Positions 18,691-29,541 of a stretch of 42,852 nt of DNA are shown here, one piece after another; the stretch's first letter is position 1, and each line of letters begins with the position of its first letter. The position numbers and the translations under genes are program-made. The notes beneath the pieces are model-generated. The model worked only from the letters and a program-made list of their open reading frames with translations, did not search any database and was not told where the DNA came from. Source of the DNA: Nodularia sp. (in: cyanobacteria) (GTDB lineage: Bacteria > Cyanobacteriota > Cyanobacteriia > Cyanobacteriales > Nostocaceae); the NCBI GenBank assembly GCA_007692755.1, contig REBL01000108.1, positions 1 to 42,852 of the forward strand, read 5' to 3'.

Positions 18691-19058
18691 CTTCGCCAGT
18701 CATACATTAATCTACCATGACGATCGCGGACTAGCTGCCAGCGTCCATGACGATAGTATTGTCCATTATAACGAATGGGTTGAACGCCTTGTTTGCGGTG
18801 ATAGTGTCGTTGATTAGGCCTTCTACGATTGTAGTGGTTGCCTGTGGAAGGTTGGCGACGATAGTGTCGCCGATGATGTCTATGAGCTAACAAAAGTTCT
18901 GGGCTGGTATCTCCCCCGACTAAATTTGTCTCTAGTTCCACATTCTGCTGATGGAGAACATTATTTACATTACTATCTTTAGCTTCAGCCATAGCCGAGG
19001 GATAGATGAAGGCAAAGACCAAAATCGTAATTGAATATAGCTTCTGGAAACTTTTCAC
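18684..19058 (-). CDS. Small secreted His/Arg-rich basic protein
   Basis: I chose the GTG at 19058: AAGGAAAGG lies 7 bases upstream, and it gives a clean signal peptide (MKSFQKLYSITILVFAFIYP, cleavage after AMAEA). A longer start at 19115 would put 19 polar residues before it. The mature part has an acidic stretch, then AHRHHRRHYRRQPSTGNHYN and a C-terminal GQYYRHGRWQLVRDRHGRL. Such YYRHGRW tails occur in cyanobacterial periplasmic proteins of unknown role. Metal binding through the histidines or nucleic-acid contact is only a guess. It is divergent from ackA, with about 95 bp between starts. Confidence 0.6.
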   Translation of the reverse strand: MKSFQKLYSITILVFAFIYPSAMAEAKDSNVNNVLHQQNVELETNLVGGDTSPELLLAHRHHRRHYRRQPSTGNHYNRRRPNQRHYHRKQGVQPIRYNGQYYRHGRWQLVRDRHGRLMYDWRRY

Positions 19059-19153
19059 GTTTTGCCTTTCCTTAGCGGTACTTAGTTTATTTAATAGCTG
19101 AAAATTAGCAACCATATAGTTAAGCGTTCACAAACGTCAAACAGGTAAAAGTA

Positions 19154-20374
19154 ATGAAAGTATTAGTTTTAAATGCTGGATCTAGTAGTCAAAAAAGTTG
19201 TCTGTATGAAATTGCAGATAATTGTTTACCCACGGTCGCACCCCAGCCTTTGTGGTCAGGAAAAGTTAACTGGACTCAAGACCGAGGTGTGGCAGAAATT
19301 GAAGTGAAGACAGCTACAGGTGAAACGCTGCAAGAATCAATCTATGGCGATTCGCGACGCGCACACGTTGCTTATATGCTCTATACTCTCAGTCGTGGTG
19401 CGACCAAGGTCATTGAGCATCTCTCAGAAATTGATGTGGTGGGGCATCGTGTCGTACATGGTGGTCAGGAATACAGAAAAAGTGTGGTGATCACAGAAGA
19501 TGTTAAACAAACCATTTCCAGATTATCAAGTTTAGCGCCAGCACACAATCCAGCCGCTTTGGAAGGGATAGAAGCCATTGAGCAAAGCTTGGGAGATGTC
19601 ACTCAAGTGGCGGTGTTTGATACCGGATTTCATGCGACTCTCCCCGATGCGGCAGCCATCTATCCTGGCCCTTATGAATGGGTAGAGCAAGGTATTCGCC
19701 GCTACGGTTTTCATGGTATTAGTCATCAATATTGCTCAAATCGTGCGGCTCAAATCCTCAACCGAGATTTAGCATCCCTGCGCTTAATCACTTGTCATTT
19801 GGGTAATGGTTGCTCTTTGGCAGCGATTAAAAATGGACGCAGTATTGATACTACTATGGGATTCACTCCCCTTGATGGGTTGATGATGGGTAGTCGTTCT
19901 GGTTCAGTTGATCCAGGCATTTTGATTTATTTGTTGCGGCAATCAAATTACTCTGCTGAAAGGCTGGACTATGCCTTAAATAAAGGTTCTGGCTTACGAG
20001 GAATTTCGGGTGTATCCAGCGACTTACCCCAGGTGATTGCCGCGATCGCCGAAGGGAATTATCGCGCTCAACTAGCTTGGGATATGTATGTGCATCACTT
20101 ACGGTCTGGGATTGGTTCGATGCTGGCTAGTTTAGGCGGATTAGATGCTTTAGTATTCACCGCAGGTATCGGGGAAAAATCCCCAGGAATACGCCAAGCA
20201 GCCTGTGAAGCTTTTGGATTTTTGGGCTTGAAAATTGACCCATCGAAAAATCAGCAACAACCGATTGACCAAGATATCGCCACAGCTAACTCAGATGTCC
20301 GGGTATTAGTAATTCGGACTCAAGAAGACTGGGCGATCGCGCAACAATCTTGGCAATTGGTTCGTAATTCGTAA
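19154..20374 (+). CDS. ackA: Acetate kinase
   Basis: 406 aa, normal for the family. Signature 1 is LVLNAGSSSQK (residues 4-14), and the second motif is DTGFHATLPDAAAIYP; GFTPLDGLMMGSRSGSVDPG and VFTAGIGEKSP complete the ASKHA fold. It interconverts acetyl-phosphate plus ADP and acetate plus ATP. No pta gene is in the window. It converges on atpE, with a hairpin terminator between them. Confidence 0.95.
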   Translation: MKVLVLNAGSSSQKSCLYEIADNCLPTVAPQPLWSGKVNWTQDRGVAEIEVKTATGETLQESIYGDSRRAHVAYMLYTLSRGATKVIEHLSEIDVVGHRVVHGGQEYRKSVVITEDVKQTISRLSSLAPAHNPAALEGIEAIEQSLGDVTQVAVFDTGFHATLPDAAAIYPGPYEWVEQGIRRYGFHGISHQYCSNRAAQILNRDLASLRLITCHLGNGCSLAAIKNGRSIDTTMGFTPLDGLMMGSRSGSVDPGILIYLLRQSNYSAERLDYALNKGSGLRGISGVSSDLPQVIAAIAEGNYRAQLAWDMYVHHLRSGIGSMLASLGGLDALVFTAGIGEKSPGIRQAACEAFGFLGLKIDPSKNQQQPIDQDIATANSDVRVLVIRTQEDWAIAQQSWQLVRNS

Positions 20375-20450
20375 TTATAGAGATATCACATTTTATCTGT
20401 GGTTTAAATTTTGTCGCTGTCGCCCTTTTTGGCAACTGAATTTAAAACAA

Positions 20451-20475
20451 TAGGGTAAGCTCAAAGCTTACCCTA
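20451..20475 (-). terminator. Intrinsic terminator of the atpB-atpE transcript
   Basis: TAGGGTAAGCT, a 3-nt loop, then AGCTTACCCTA gives an 11-bp perfect stem between the convergent ackA and atpE genes. On the minus strand it is followed by TTGTTTTAAA, and on the plus strand by ACAAATTG, so it best serves the atp transcript but may act in both directions. Confidence 0.75.
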
Positions 20476-20498
20476 ACAAATTGAGATCAAAGTACAAT

Positions 20499-20924
20499 TC
20501 AGACCGAAGCGTTAACTGAACCGCCAGCTGCTTGCAAGCGAGCGCGGGCGCGTTTGAAGGCTTGGGTTGCCTGAATTTGTGCTTGTTTGTCTTCGGCTGG
20601 CACTTGATTTAGGCGTGTTTGTGCTTGGTTGTAAGCTGCACGAGCATCTTCAAGTTTAATCATGTCGCCACGTTCTGCACCGTTGACCACAATTGTCACT
20701 TCATTTTCTTCAATTTTGGCAAAGCCACCCAATAAAGCGATCGCTTGCCAATCTTGACTTTTGCTGGTGCGGACGCGCATCACACCTGTATCTAAAGCAG
20801 TAAACAGAGGTGCGTGTCCAGTCAGGATACCTAACTGACCAGTAGTACTGGGTAGAACTACTTCTTCAGCTGCGGCATCCCATACTGTTTTATCTGGGGA
20901 AACTACACGAACGGTTAGAGTCAT
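20499..20924 (-). CDS. atpE: F1 ATP synthase epsilon subunit
   Basis: 141 aa. The beta-sandwich N-terminus (LTVRVVSPDKTVWDAAAEEV, LPSTTGQLGILTGHAPLFTA) and the C-terminal helical hairpin (DARAAYNQAQTRLNQV) are both intact. It regulates rotation and ATP hydrolysis in the thylakoid/cytoplasmic membrane ATP synthase (atpC in E. coli naming). It follows the beta gene by 106 bp, a gap filled by an STRR element. Confidence 0.95.
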   Translation of the reverse strand: MTLTVRVVSPDKTVWDAAAEEVVLPSTTGQLGILTGHAPLFTALDTGVMRVRTSKSQDWQAIALLGGFAKIEENEVTIVVNGAERGDMIKLEDARAAYNQAQTRLNQVPAEDKQAQIQATQAFKRARARLQAAGGSVNASV

Positions 20925-20929
20925 TTTTC

Positions 20930-21020
20930 AGTTGTCAGTTGTCAGTTATCAGTTATCGGTGATGGAATTATCAATGAACAGTTATCACTTTTATTCTGAA
21001 TCACTGTTCACTGATAACTG
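20930..21020. repeat. STRR element inside the atpB-atpE operon
   Basis: CAGTTGTCAGTTGTCAGTTA and its near-complement (ATCACTGTTCACTGATAACT) bracket a short spacer. It fills most of the gap between the two ATP synthase genes and could fold the intercistronic mRNA, affecting the beta/epsilon ratio. Confidence 0.7.
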
Positions 21021-21030
21021 TTCACTGAAC

Positions 21031-23010
<1,980 letters not shown>

Positions 23011-23496
23011 ATGGGAGTCATGGTGAAGATGACTAATAAACTTATAAAGTCAAACAAAAATAAATCCTCTAGTCTATATGAACAAGATTATCATTTGTGG
23101 TTAGAGCGAATGGCATTTTTATTGACAAATAAAAGATTATCAGAATTAGATTTAGATAATTTAATTCAAGAAATAGAAAGCATGGGGAAAAGTGAGAAAA
23201 ATGCTTTAAGAAGTAATTTAAGAGTGCTTTTAATGCACCTACTTAAATACAAATTTCAATCTCAAAAGCGCTCTAATAGTTGGTTATATACAATCTATGA
23301 ACATCGGTTAAGATTGCAAGAATCTTTTTTAGAGAGTCCTAGTTTAAAAGGCTATTTTATGGAAGTTTTAGCGATGTGTTATCAAAATGCTCGCACAGAA
23401 GCAGCCATTGAAACCGGACTTCCCCATGCTATTTTTCCCGCAGAGTGTCCTTTTTCTGTTGACGAAATCTTAGATGCAGATTTCTTTCCCAGTTGA
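23011..23496 (+). CDS. DUF29-family protein, 161 aa
   Basis: SLYEQDYHLWLERMAFLLTN, then LDLDNLIQEIESMGKSEKNAL and an all-helical continuation ending CPFSVDEILDADFFP match the DUF29 family, which is abundant and multi-copy in cyanobacteria. Function is unknown. Several in-frame starts exist (23011, 23020, 23029), and only the region from about residue 21 is conserved. It is isolated, with remnant DNA upstream and a convergent gene downstream. Confidence 0.8.
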   Translation: MGVMVKMTNKLIKSNKNKSSSLYEQDYHLWLERMAFLLTNKRLSELDLDNLIQEIESMGKSEKNALRSNLRVLLMHLLKYKFQSQKRSNSWLYTIYEHRLRLQESFLESPSLKGYFMEVLAMCYQNARTEAAIETGLPHAIFPAECPFSVDEILDADFFPS

Positions 23497-23575
23497 TATA
23501 TAAGGTTGGGTGGGTTTTACTTCGTTATATTCAACCTACAATTTTCAGAATTTAACCGTATTGAGTTATACGAAA

Positions 23576-25204
23576 TTACCAAGTAATGCGATCGCGCCAT
23601 TTTTCTGTCATCCTGGTACTAATTCCTGAAACTCTGCTTAAGTCTTGTGGAGATGTAAATTTCTGCTGCTGACGAGCAATGATGATTCTCTGTCCTAATG
23701 TTTCACCAATTCCTGGAAGAGTTACCAATTCTTCTAAAGTTGCAGTATTGATGTTTACTGGCTTCATTTCCAAGGGATCGCTGGATGTGCGAGTTATAAT
23801 CTGAGGACACTGTTTTTCTTCTGCGGCTATTCTTTGCTGAACAGATGGCGGTACACCAAGTCGCACATCGGCATAAAGACGGGCGAACTCACGCACATAA
23901 TGGGCTGCGATTGTCGGATTTTCCACTATTAACAGTGTTTCATCATTACCATGATTGGCAGCTTTTGACCAGTTGTGAGAACCTGTAATTACTGTTTGTT
24001 GGTCAATGACGGCAAATTTGTGATGCAATAAATCGCCTCTAGCTAAGGTAGGGACACCGACAGTAGTCAGGGGCTTTTTCCAAGGATTATTATCTATTTC
24101 ATATTTACAATTATTACTCAGCGCCACTCCCATCATGTCTAAACCTTCGCTATAGTAACGATAGGCAAATTGTGAATCAATTAAAGCTCGGATAGAAACA
24201 TTTTTTTGATGGCGGGTTTCTAGGATATGAGAAAGACGCTGCTCGGAAAAAACAAACAATGCCATATCGATAGATTTTGTGGCAGAATCTAAAGTTTTTC
24301 CGATTAAACCATTACTAGATTTATACCAAGGTTGTGTAGGGGAAGTAGGTGAAAAATGTACGGTAATTTTGCTCTCCATTAATCTAATTGTTTGAGGCGA
24401 TCGCATTGGTTTTTGCAAGCCGAATCTACTATCTGGCTTACCTCCTGGACCATCACCCCACATAATATTAAATTCCTCAGTAAATAAAATGGCTAATTCT
24501 GGGCTATCAATTTCTAAGAAATTATTGGCATTTCCTAAACTGCTGAGATTGCTATAATCACCGTGAATATCACTCAAAGTAAAATTAGCTGAAGTTTTAA
24601 TTACCCAACGATTATCGACAATTACAAATTTGTGATGCATCAAATTACTACCGGCTGAACCATCAGCCCGATCATCTATCCAGGGAATTTTGGCATTGTG
24701 TAAAATTATTAATGCGTCTCGTTGATTTATTTCTTCGGGACTCAGTTGATTATCTTGGTTTAAATCTACAAAAGCAAAGAATTCTTGATAACGGGCTTGT
24801 TCTCTAGGCGTTAAATTTTGAACTTCCCCAGGTGTTAAACTACTCCAAGGGCGACTGTAATTATCTTCTAAAATTACCCTCACTTTCACACCCGCTTTTT
24901 GTCTCTGGGCTAGTGCTTGAGCAATTTTAGGTAAACGTAATTCTTGAATGGCTACGTCTACCGTGGTTTTAGCTTGAGAAATAGCATCAATAATTTTTTG
25001 CTCTAAGTTATCTCCAGGGCGAGTTTGTTGGCGGTAAGGTTCTTTGTATTCTGAAGCCTGGGAATGGTTAAAATAAACTTGAACTAATGGATCTTGTGGT
25101 AAAGCTGCTAAAAGCTGATTTGTGGGTTGGGCTTTTTGACAAGCAACTATGGCGAGAATCAGAAAAAAGATCAGAAAATATTTTCTTGGTGGGAAAATCT
25201 GCAC
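23576..25204 (-). CDS. Lipoprotein phospholipase-D-type nuclease with EF-hand insert and ComEA-like HhH tail
   Basis: 542 aa. A lipoprotein signal ends LAIVAC (C22). Two HxKxxxxD motifs, residues 190-197 (HHKFVIVD) and 394-401 (HHKFAVID), form one PLD active site. Each is followed by a conserved strand (KTSANFT, TGSHNWS). An EF-hand loop (D147, N149, D151, S155, E158) is inserted between the first N-terminal strand region and HKD1, suggesting calcium control. Residues 483-542 (VNINTATLEELVTLPGIG) are a ComEA-type helix-hairpin-helix DNA-binding module. Reading: a membrane-tethered periplasmic DNase or DNA-processing enzyme; a phospholipase role is less likely given the HhH. It is divergent from the cysteine desulfurase gene. 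Confidence 0.85.
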   Translation of the reverse strand: MQIFPPRKYFLIFFLILAIVACQKAQPTNQLLAALPQDPLVQVYFNHSQASEYKEPYRQQTRPGDNLEQKIIDAISQAKTTVDVAIQELRLPKIAQALAQRQKAGVKVRVILEDNYSRPWSSLTPGEVQNLTPREQARYQEFFAFVDLNQDNQLSPEEINQRDALIILHNAKIPWIDDRADGSAGSNLMHHKFVIVDNRWVIKTSANFTLSDIHGDYSNLSSLGNANNFLEIDSPELAILFTEEFNIMWGDGPGGKPDSRFGLQKPMRSPQTIRLMESKITVHFSPTSPTQPWYKSSNGLIGKTLDSATKSIDMALFVFSEQRLSHILETRHQKNVSIRALIDSQFAYRYYSEGLDMMGVALSNNCKYEIDNNPWKKPLTTVGVPTLARGDLLHHKFAVIDQQTVITGSHNWSKAANHGNDETLLIVENPTIAAHYVREFARLYADVRLGVPPSVQQRIAAEEKQCPQIITRTSSDPLEMKPVNINTATLEELVTLPGIGETLGQRIIIARQQQKFTSPQDLSRVSGISTRMTEKWRDRITW

Positions 25205-25327
25205 GGTAATTTGTTAAAAGTGGATTGAGTATGAACACATTTATATTTCCCCAGATGTATCCGCAGATAATCAAATCCACCTCTTAATACAGAAGTTTTG
25301 AGATTTTTTCACACAATTATTGATAAT

Positions 25328-26476
25328 ATGCAAATATATTTAGATTACAGCGCCACTACTCCCACTCGCCCAGAAGCGATCGCAGCTATGCAAACAGCCC
25401 TGAATCAACAATGGGGCAATCCTTCTAGTTTACATGAGTGGGGACAACGCGCCGCCACAATGGTAGAACAAGCCAGAATCCAAGTGGCAGGTTTAATTAA
25501 TGCGGCTAATCCAGAATCGATAATTTTTACGGCTGGTGGTACAGAAGCCAATAATTTAGCCATTATGGGCATTGCCAGATTGTACTCTGTGCCGCAACAT
25601 ATAATTATTTCCCAGGTGGAACATTCCGCCATTTCGGAACCAGCGCGGTTGTTGGAAATGTGGGGTTGGAAAGTGACGCGTTTGGGTGTAGATGCTAAAG
25701 GTAGAGTTAACCCCCAGGATTTAACAGCAGCGTTGCAGGATAATACTGTTTTAGTTTCGGTGATTTACGGTCAAAGTGAAATAGGTACTATCCAACCAAT
25801 TGCGGAATTAGGAAATATTGCCCAAAAACATGGTGTTTTATTTCACACAGATGCAGTCCAAGCTGCGGGACGTGTACCCCTAGATGTGCAGAAATTACCA
25901 GTAGATTTACTCAGTCTTTCCAGTCATAAGATATATGGACCCCAAGGATCTGGGGCGTTGTATGTGCGTCCAAATATCGAATTAGTGCCTTTATTGGGTG
26001 GTGGGGGACAAGAAATGGGATTGCGTTCGGGGACTCAAGCTGTACCTGCGATCGCTGGTTTTGGAATTGCAGCCGAATTAGCTACCGTAGAATTACATAG
26101 TGAAATACCCCGGTTAATTAAGTTGCGCGATCGCTTGTTTGCTGAGTTAGCAGATATTCCTGGTTTAATCCCCACAGGCGATCGCGATCATCGTTTACCT
26201 CATCATGTGAGTTTCTGTCTAGAACACGCTGATGGTAAAAAACTCAGTGGTAAGGCTTTGGTCAGACAAATGAATCTGGCTGGTATTGGTATTAGTGCCG
26301 GTTCTGCCTGTCACAGTGGTAAACTTAGCCCTAGTCCTATACTCTTAGCTATGGGTTATCCAGAATCAGCCGCCTTGGGAGGGGTGCGCTTGACTTTGGG
26401 GCGTGATACTACAGAAGCTGATGTTGATTGGGTGGCGATGGTGTTTAAGCAAGTTTTGCAGAGGCTGATCTGCTGA
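25328..26476 (+). CDS. Cysteine desulfurase (NifS/IscS class)
   Basis: I chose the ATG at 25328, giving 382 aa and the family start MQIYLDYSATTPTRPEA; an upstream TTG at 25298 adds ten uncharacteristic residues. The PLP lysine lies in LSSHKIYGPQGSGALY (near residue 200), with EVEHSAIS-type (QVEHSAIS) and TDAVQAAG pyridoxal contacts. The active-site cysteine lies in SAGSACHSG near 330. It moves sulfur from cysteine to Fe-S assembly or tRNA modification. It does not sit with nif genes here, so an IscS-like housekeeping role is likelier than a nitrogenase role. The desulfurase supports iron-sulfur repair. Confidence 0.93.
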   Translation: MQIYLDYSATTPTRPEAIAAMQTALNQQWGNPSSLHEWGQRAATMVEQARIQVAGLINAANPESIIFTAGGTEANNLAIMGIARLYSVPQHIIISQVEHSAISEPARLLEMWGWKVTRLGVDAKGRVNPQDLTAALQDNTVLVSVIYGQSEIGTIQPIAELGNIAQKHGVLFHTDAVQAAGRVPLDVQKLPVDLLSLSSHKIYGPQGSGALYVRPNIELVPLLGGGGQEMGLRSGTQAVPAIAGFGIAAELATVELHSEIPRLIKLRDRLFAELADIPGLIPTGDRDHRLPHHVSFCLEHADGKKLSGKALVRQMNLAGIGISAGSACHSGKLSPSPILLAMGYPESAALGGVRLTLGRDTTEADVDWVAMVFKQVLQRLIC

Positions 26477-26496
26477 GGGAAATATGGATTTTTTGC

Positions 26497-26522
26497 ACGC
26501 AGAGGCGCAGAGGCGCAGAGAA
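26497..26522. repeat. CGCAGAGG-type dispersed repeat upstream of the helicase gene
   Basis: ACGCAGAGGCGCAGAGGCGC lies between the desulfurase stop and the helicase start; it is a member of the window-wide repeat family. Confidence 0.65.
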
Positions 26523-26565
26523 GAAGAGTTTGAGAGATGTCATTTTATTTGTGGAAAGTTCCTAG

Positions 26566-28149
26566 ATGGCTCGCACCCCTACGTTAAAATTTGATCGCGG
26601 TACATTAATTTTACATCCACCACCACGGGGTAAGGGTTGGATGGACTATGCTACATGGGATGATCGGGTGGAAAAGTTTCGCATTCCCGCGATGAGATAT
26701 CGGGCTTTGGTGGAAGCGTTACAAGCGGAAGATGTTTATTTTGTGGATGAGGCTAAGGAATTTTATCCCGTAGATTTAATTCCCAGTATGGAAATGGAAC
26801 CTTACCCCCACCAAACTGAGGCTTTAGCAGCTTGGAAGTTGGAGGGTAGGCAGGGGGTTGTGGTATTACCTACGGCGGCGGGAAAGACTTATTTGGCGCA
26901 AATGGCGATGCAATCTACACCCCGCACTACTTTAATTGTGGTTCCAACTTTGGATTTAATGCATCAATGGTATGCTCATTTAGTAGCTGCCTTTCCTGAT
27001 GCTGAGGTGGGTTTGTTGGGTGGTGGTTCACGCGATCGCACTGCAATATTAGTGGCGACTTATGATAGTGCGGCTATTCATGCGGAAACCTTGGGAAATA
27101 AGTATGCTTTGCTGGTTTTTGATGAATGTCATCATTTACCTACGGATTTTGGACGGGTAATTGCAGAGTATGCGATCGCCCCTTATCGTTTAGGATTGTC
27201 AGCAACACCAGAACGCACTGATGGGAAACACGCGGATTTAAATATTCTTATTGGCCCGGAAGTCTATCGCAAACGGGCTGAGGATTTAGCGGGTGGTGCT
27301 TTAGCGAAGCATGAAATTGTCCAAATTAAGGTGAAGTTATCACAGCATGAGCGAGAAAGATACAATACATTAATTCAAACTCGCAATGATTTTTTGCGCC
27401 AATCGAAGATTTCTTTGGGGAGTATTCAAGGTTGGCAAATGTTTGTGAAAATGAGTGCGCGATCGCCTGCTGGACGTAGGGCTATGTTAGCACACCGAGA
27501 AGCGAAAAATATTGCTTTGGGTACTGATGGTAAGTTAAGAATTTTGGCTAATTTGTTGGCGGAACATTTCCCGGAAAGGATTCTCATTTTTACGGCTGAT
27601 AATGCTACGGTTTATAGTATTTCTCAACAATTATTAATTCCGGCGATTACTCATCAAACTCCTGTGAAGGAACGCCATGAAATTTTAAGTAAGTTTCGGG
27701 AGGGGGAATATAATACTTTGGTGGCTTCTCATGTGTTGAATGAGGGGGTTGATGTTCCTGCTGCTTCTGTGGCGATTATTTTGTCGGGAACTGGTTCGAC
27801 TAGGGAGTATGTTCAGCGTTTGGGTCGGGTGTTGAGAAAGGGGAATGTGGCTAATAAGCGGGCGATTTTGTATGAGGTGGTGGCTGAGGATACTAGTGAG
27901 GAGGGGACTTCGGCGCGACGTAGGGGGGAAGAGAGGAGGAACGAACCGCAAAGACGCAAAGGACACGAAGGGAAGAGGGAGAAGAAGGGGAATTTGCAGG
28001 TTGTTTATGGGGGTGGGAAGGGGAACATCCCGAAGGCTGCGGAACAGGTAGAGATTAAGTATTCAACGGATAAGAATAATGTTACCGACGGATTTACTGA
28101 GTCATCGCCAAAACGGAGAGGAAATAATTCCGAAGAGGTTGAAGATTGA
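26566..28149 (+). CDS. XPB/RAD25-type DEAD/DEAH helicase
   Basis: 527 aa superfamily 2 helicase. Walker A PTAAGKT (residues 102-108), Walker B DECH (186-189), motif III SATP (212-215), and motif VI QRLGRVLRKG late in the second RecA domain. The N-terminal part up to about residue 75 replaces the damage-recognition region of XPB. The genetic partner is DUF790/Bax1 just downstream, as for archaeal XPB, whose helicase-nuclease pair unwinds and cuts DNA. The C-terminal tail from about 451 is low-complexity (EEGTSARRRGEERRNEP) and arises from a dispersed repeat at 27940-27970 read in frame. The last 71 bp overlap the next start, so the two proteins are probably coupled. Confidence 0.9.
   Translation: MARTPTLKFDRGTLILHPPPRGKGWMDYATWDDRVEKFRIPAMRYRALVEALQAEDVYFVDEAKEFYPVDLIPSMEMEPYPHQTEALAAWKLEGRQGVVVLPTAAGKTYLAQMAMQSTPRTTLIVVPTLDLMHQWYAHLVAAFPDAEVGLLGGGSRDRTAILVATYDSAAIHAETLGNKYALLVFDECHHLPTDFGRVIAEYAIAPYRLGLSATPERTDGKHADLNILIGPEVYRKRAEDLAGGALAKHEIVQIKVKLSQHERERYNTLIQTRNDFLRQSKISLGSIQGWQMFVKMSARSPAGRRAMLAHREAKNIALGTDGKLRILANLLAEHFPERILIFTADNATVYSISQQLLIPAITHQTPVKERHEILSKFREGEYNTLVASHVLNEGVDVPAASVAIILSGTGSTREYVQRLGRVLRKGNVANKRAILYEVVAEDTSEEGTSARRRGEERRNEPQRRKGHEGKREKKGNLQVVYGGGKGNIPKAAEQVEIKYSTDKNNVTDGFTESSPKRRGNNSEEVED
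27940..27970 (+). repeat. Dispersed repeat captured inside the helicase coding sequence
   Basis: GAACCGCAAAGACGCAAAGG, continued by ACACGAAG, is a repeat type usually intergenic in Nostoc-like genomes. Here it is read in frame as NEPQRRKGHEG within the helicase tail. The tail downstream is also unlike an XPB domain. Confidence 0.6.
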
Positions 28150-29302
28150 TCAGAAAACTTTGGAGTTAGGGAATGAGTTGATTGCTTGTTTTGAGGAGGC
28201 GAAAGGGAAGACTCAGGGGGTTTTGGAACGTCAGCTTTTGGATTTGGAAGGTGATGCGACGGATTATCGGGTGAAGCGGGGTTTGGCTTATATTCTTAAG
28301 AGTAGTTTCTGCACTTTTGAGGTGGTGAGTCCTTTGGAACCGCCTATGTTACGGGAACGGGTGTTTGCTTTGGCGGCGAAGTCGGTTCCTAGTGGGGAGT
28401 CTACTCAGGTGACTTTAACTAAGATTGCTGATGAGTTGAGTCAGGAATTGGAACGTGAGGTTTTGTTGGAACAGGTGCGCGATGGTTTATATGCTGATTT
28501 GGCTGAAAATAAGATTTTAACTAATTTTGATGCGCCGAGTCCGGTGGATTTATTAAATAGATATAATTTGTCTCAAGTACAGGGAATTTTTTATAAGGCC
28601 AGTAAGTTAATTTTAAATGCTCATCGTAATGTTCCTGGGGAATATAAGCTGTTATTTCGTTATTTGAAGTTGTTTCAATTGATGGCTTATATTGAAGGTG
28701 ATGCTGACCACGGGTTTACAATTACCGTTGATGGTCCGACGAGTTTATTTAATCCTAGTACGAGATATGGGCTGGCGATCGCCAAATTAATTCCGGCTTT
28801 ACTTCATGTCACTAAATGGAGTCTTTCCGCCACGTTACAAACTCGTGATCCTTACACGAAAGCATGGAACACGGGCAGATTTACCCTCAATTCCGAATGT
28901 GGTTTAGTGTCTCACTATTCTAAGGGTAAACCTTACGATAGTATGCTAGAGTCATCCTTTGCCGATAAATGGGATGCACTCAAAACAGATTGGGTATTAG
29001 AGCGAGAAGTGGATTTATTACCCGTTCCTGGTAGTGTGATGATTCCCGATTTTCGGTTAGTCCATCCTGATGGGCGAGACTTTCTATTAGAAATAGTTGG
29101 TTATTGGCGACCAGAATATTTACAAAAGAAATTTTATCAAGTGCGGAGTTCTGGATGTAACAATTTAATTTTAGCAATTTCCGAAAGATTAAACTTAGAA
29201 AAAGCCGGAGTAAAATTAGATAATGTCCCCGCCAAAATTGTCTGGTTTAAAGATAAGTTATTACCAAAAGCCGTATTAGCAGTAATTGAGGAAGACGTAT
29301 GA
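28079..29302 (+). CDS. DUF790 nuclease, Bax1-like partner of XPB
   Basis: 407 aa. It starts MLPTDLLSHRQNGEEIIPKR, the typical DUF790 N-terminus, so the start inside the helicase gene is right. The C-terminal part has a PD-(D/E)xK nuclease core: E291 in SMLESSFADKW, D324 in MIPDFRL and E338 in LLEIVGYW. Bax1 binds archaeal XPB and cuts near bubble/forked DNA. A repair or R-loop/DNA-damage processing role is the known-family inference; bacterial function is little studied. It overlaps the helicase by 71 bp and the following antitoxin gene by 4 bp. Confidence 0.88.
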   Translation: MLPTDLLSHRQNGEEIIPKRLKIDQKTLELGNELIACFEEAKGKTQGVLERQLLDLEGDATDYRVKRGLAYILKSSFCTFEVVSPLEPPMLRERVFALAAKSVPSGESTQVTLTKIADELSQELEREVLLEQVRDGLYADLAENKILTNFDAPSPVDLLNRYNLSQVQGIFYKASKLILNAHRNVPGEYKLLFRYLKLFQLMAYIEGDADHGFTITVDGPTSLFNPSTRYGLAIAKLIPALLHVTKWSLSATLQTRDPYTKAWNTGRFTLNSECGLVSHYSKGKPYDSMLESSFADKWDALKTDWVLEREVDLLPVPGSVMIPDFRLVHPDGRDFLLEIVGYWRPEYLQKKFYQVRSSGCNNLILAISERLNLEKAGVKLDNVPAKIVWFKDKLLPKAVLAVIEEDV

Positions 29303-29541
29303 AAAGTATAGAAACAATAGCCACAGTCACAAAAGACGGTAAAATTACAGTCCAGTTACCGCCTGATATCCCAGCAGGTGAACATCATGTAGTGATAGTA
29401 ATTGAAGAAAAACATACAGATGAGAAAGTAGAGATAAAGGAAAAGCGTCCGCCTTTAAACTTTCCCGTGCATAATTGTGGTCTTGGTTCTGAAAATCTTT
29501 CTTTAAGACGTGAGGATATGTATGGTGATTGGGGAAGGTAA
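29299..29541 (+). CDS. Putative antitoxin of a type II toxin-antitoxin pair
   Basis: 80 aa. The N-terminal half (DGKITVQLPPDIPAGEHHVV) forms a beta-rich dimerisation segment seen in small cyanobacterial antitoxins. The C-terminal part (LNFPVHNCGLGSENLSLRRE) is extended and likely binds the toxin. The ATG overlaps the DUF790 stop (ATGA), and the stop lies inside the PIN gene's start region. The assignment rests mainly on the partner. Confidence 0.7.
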   Translation: MKSIETIATVTKDGKITVQLPPDIPAGEHHVVIVIEEKHTDEKVEIKEKRPPLNFPVHNCGLGSENLSLRREDMYGDWGR

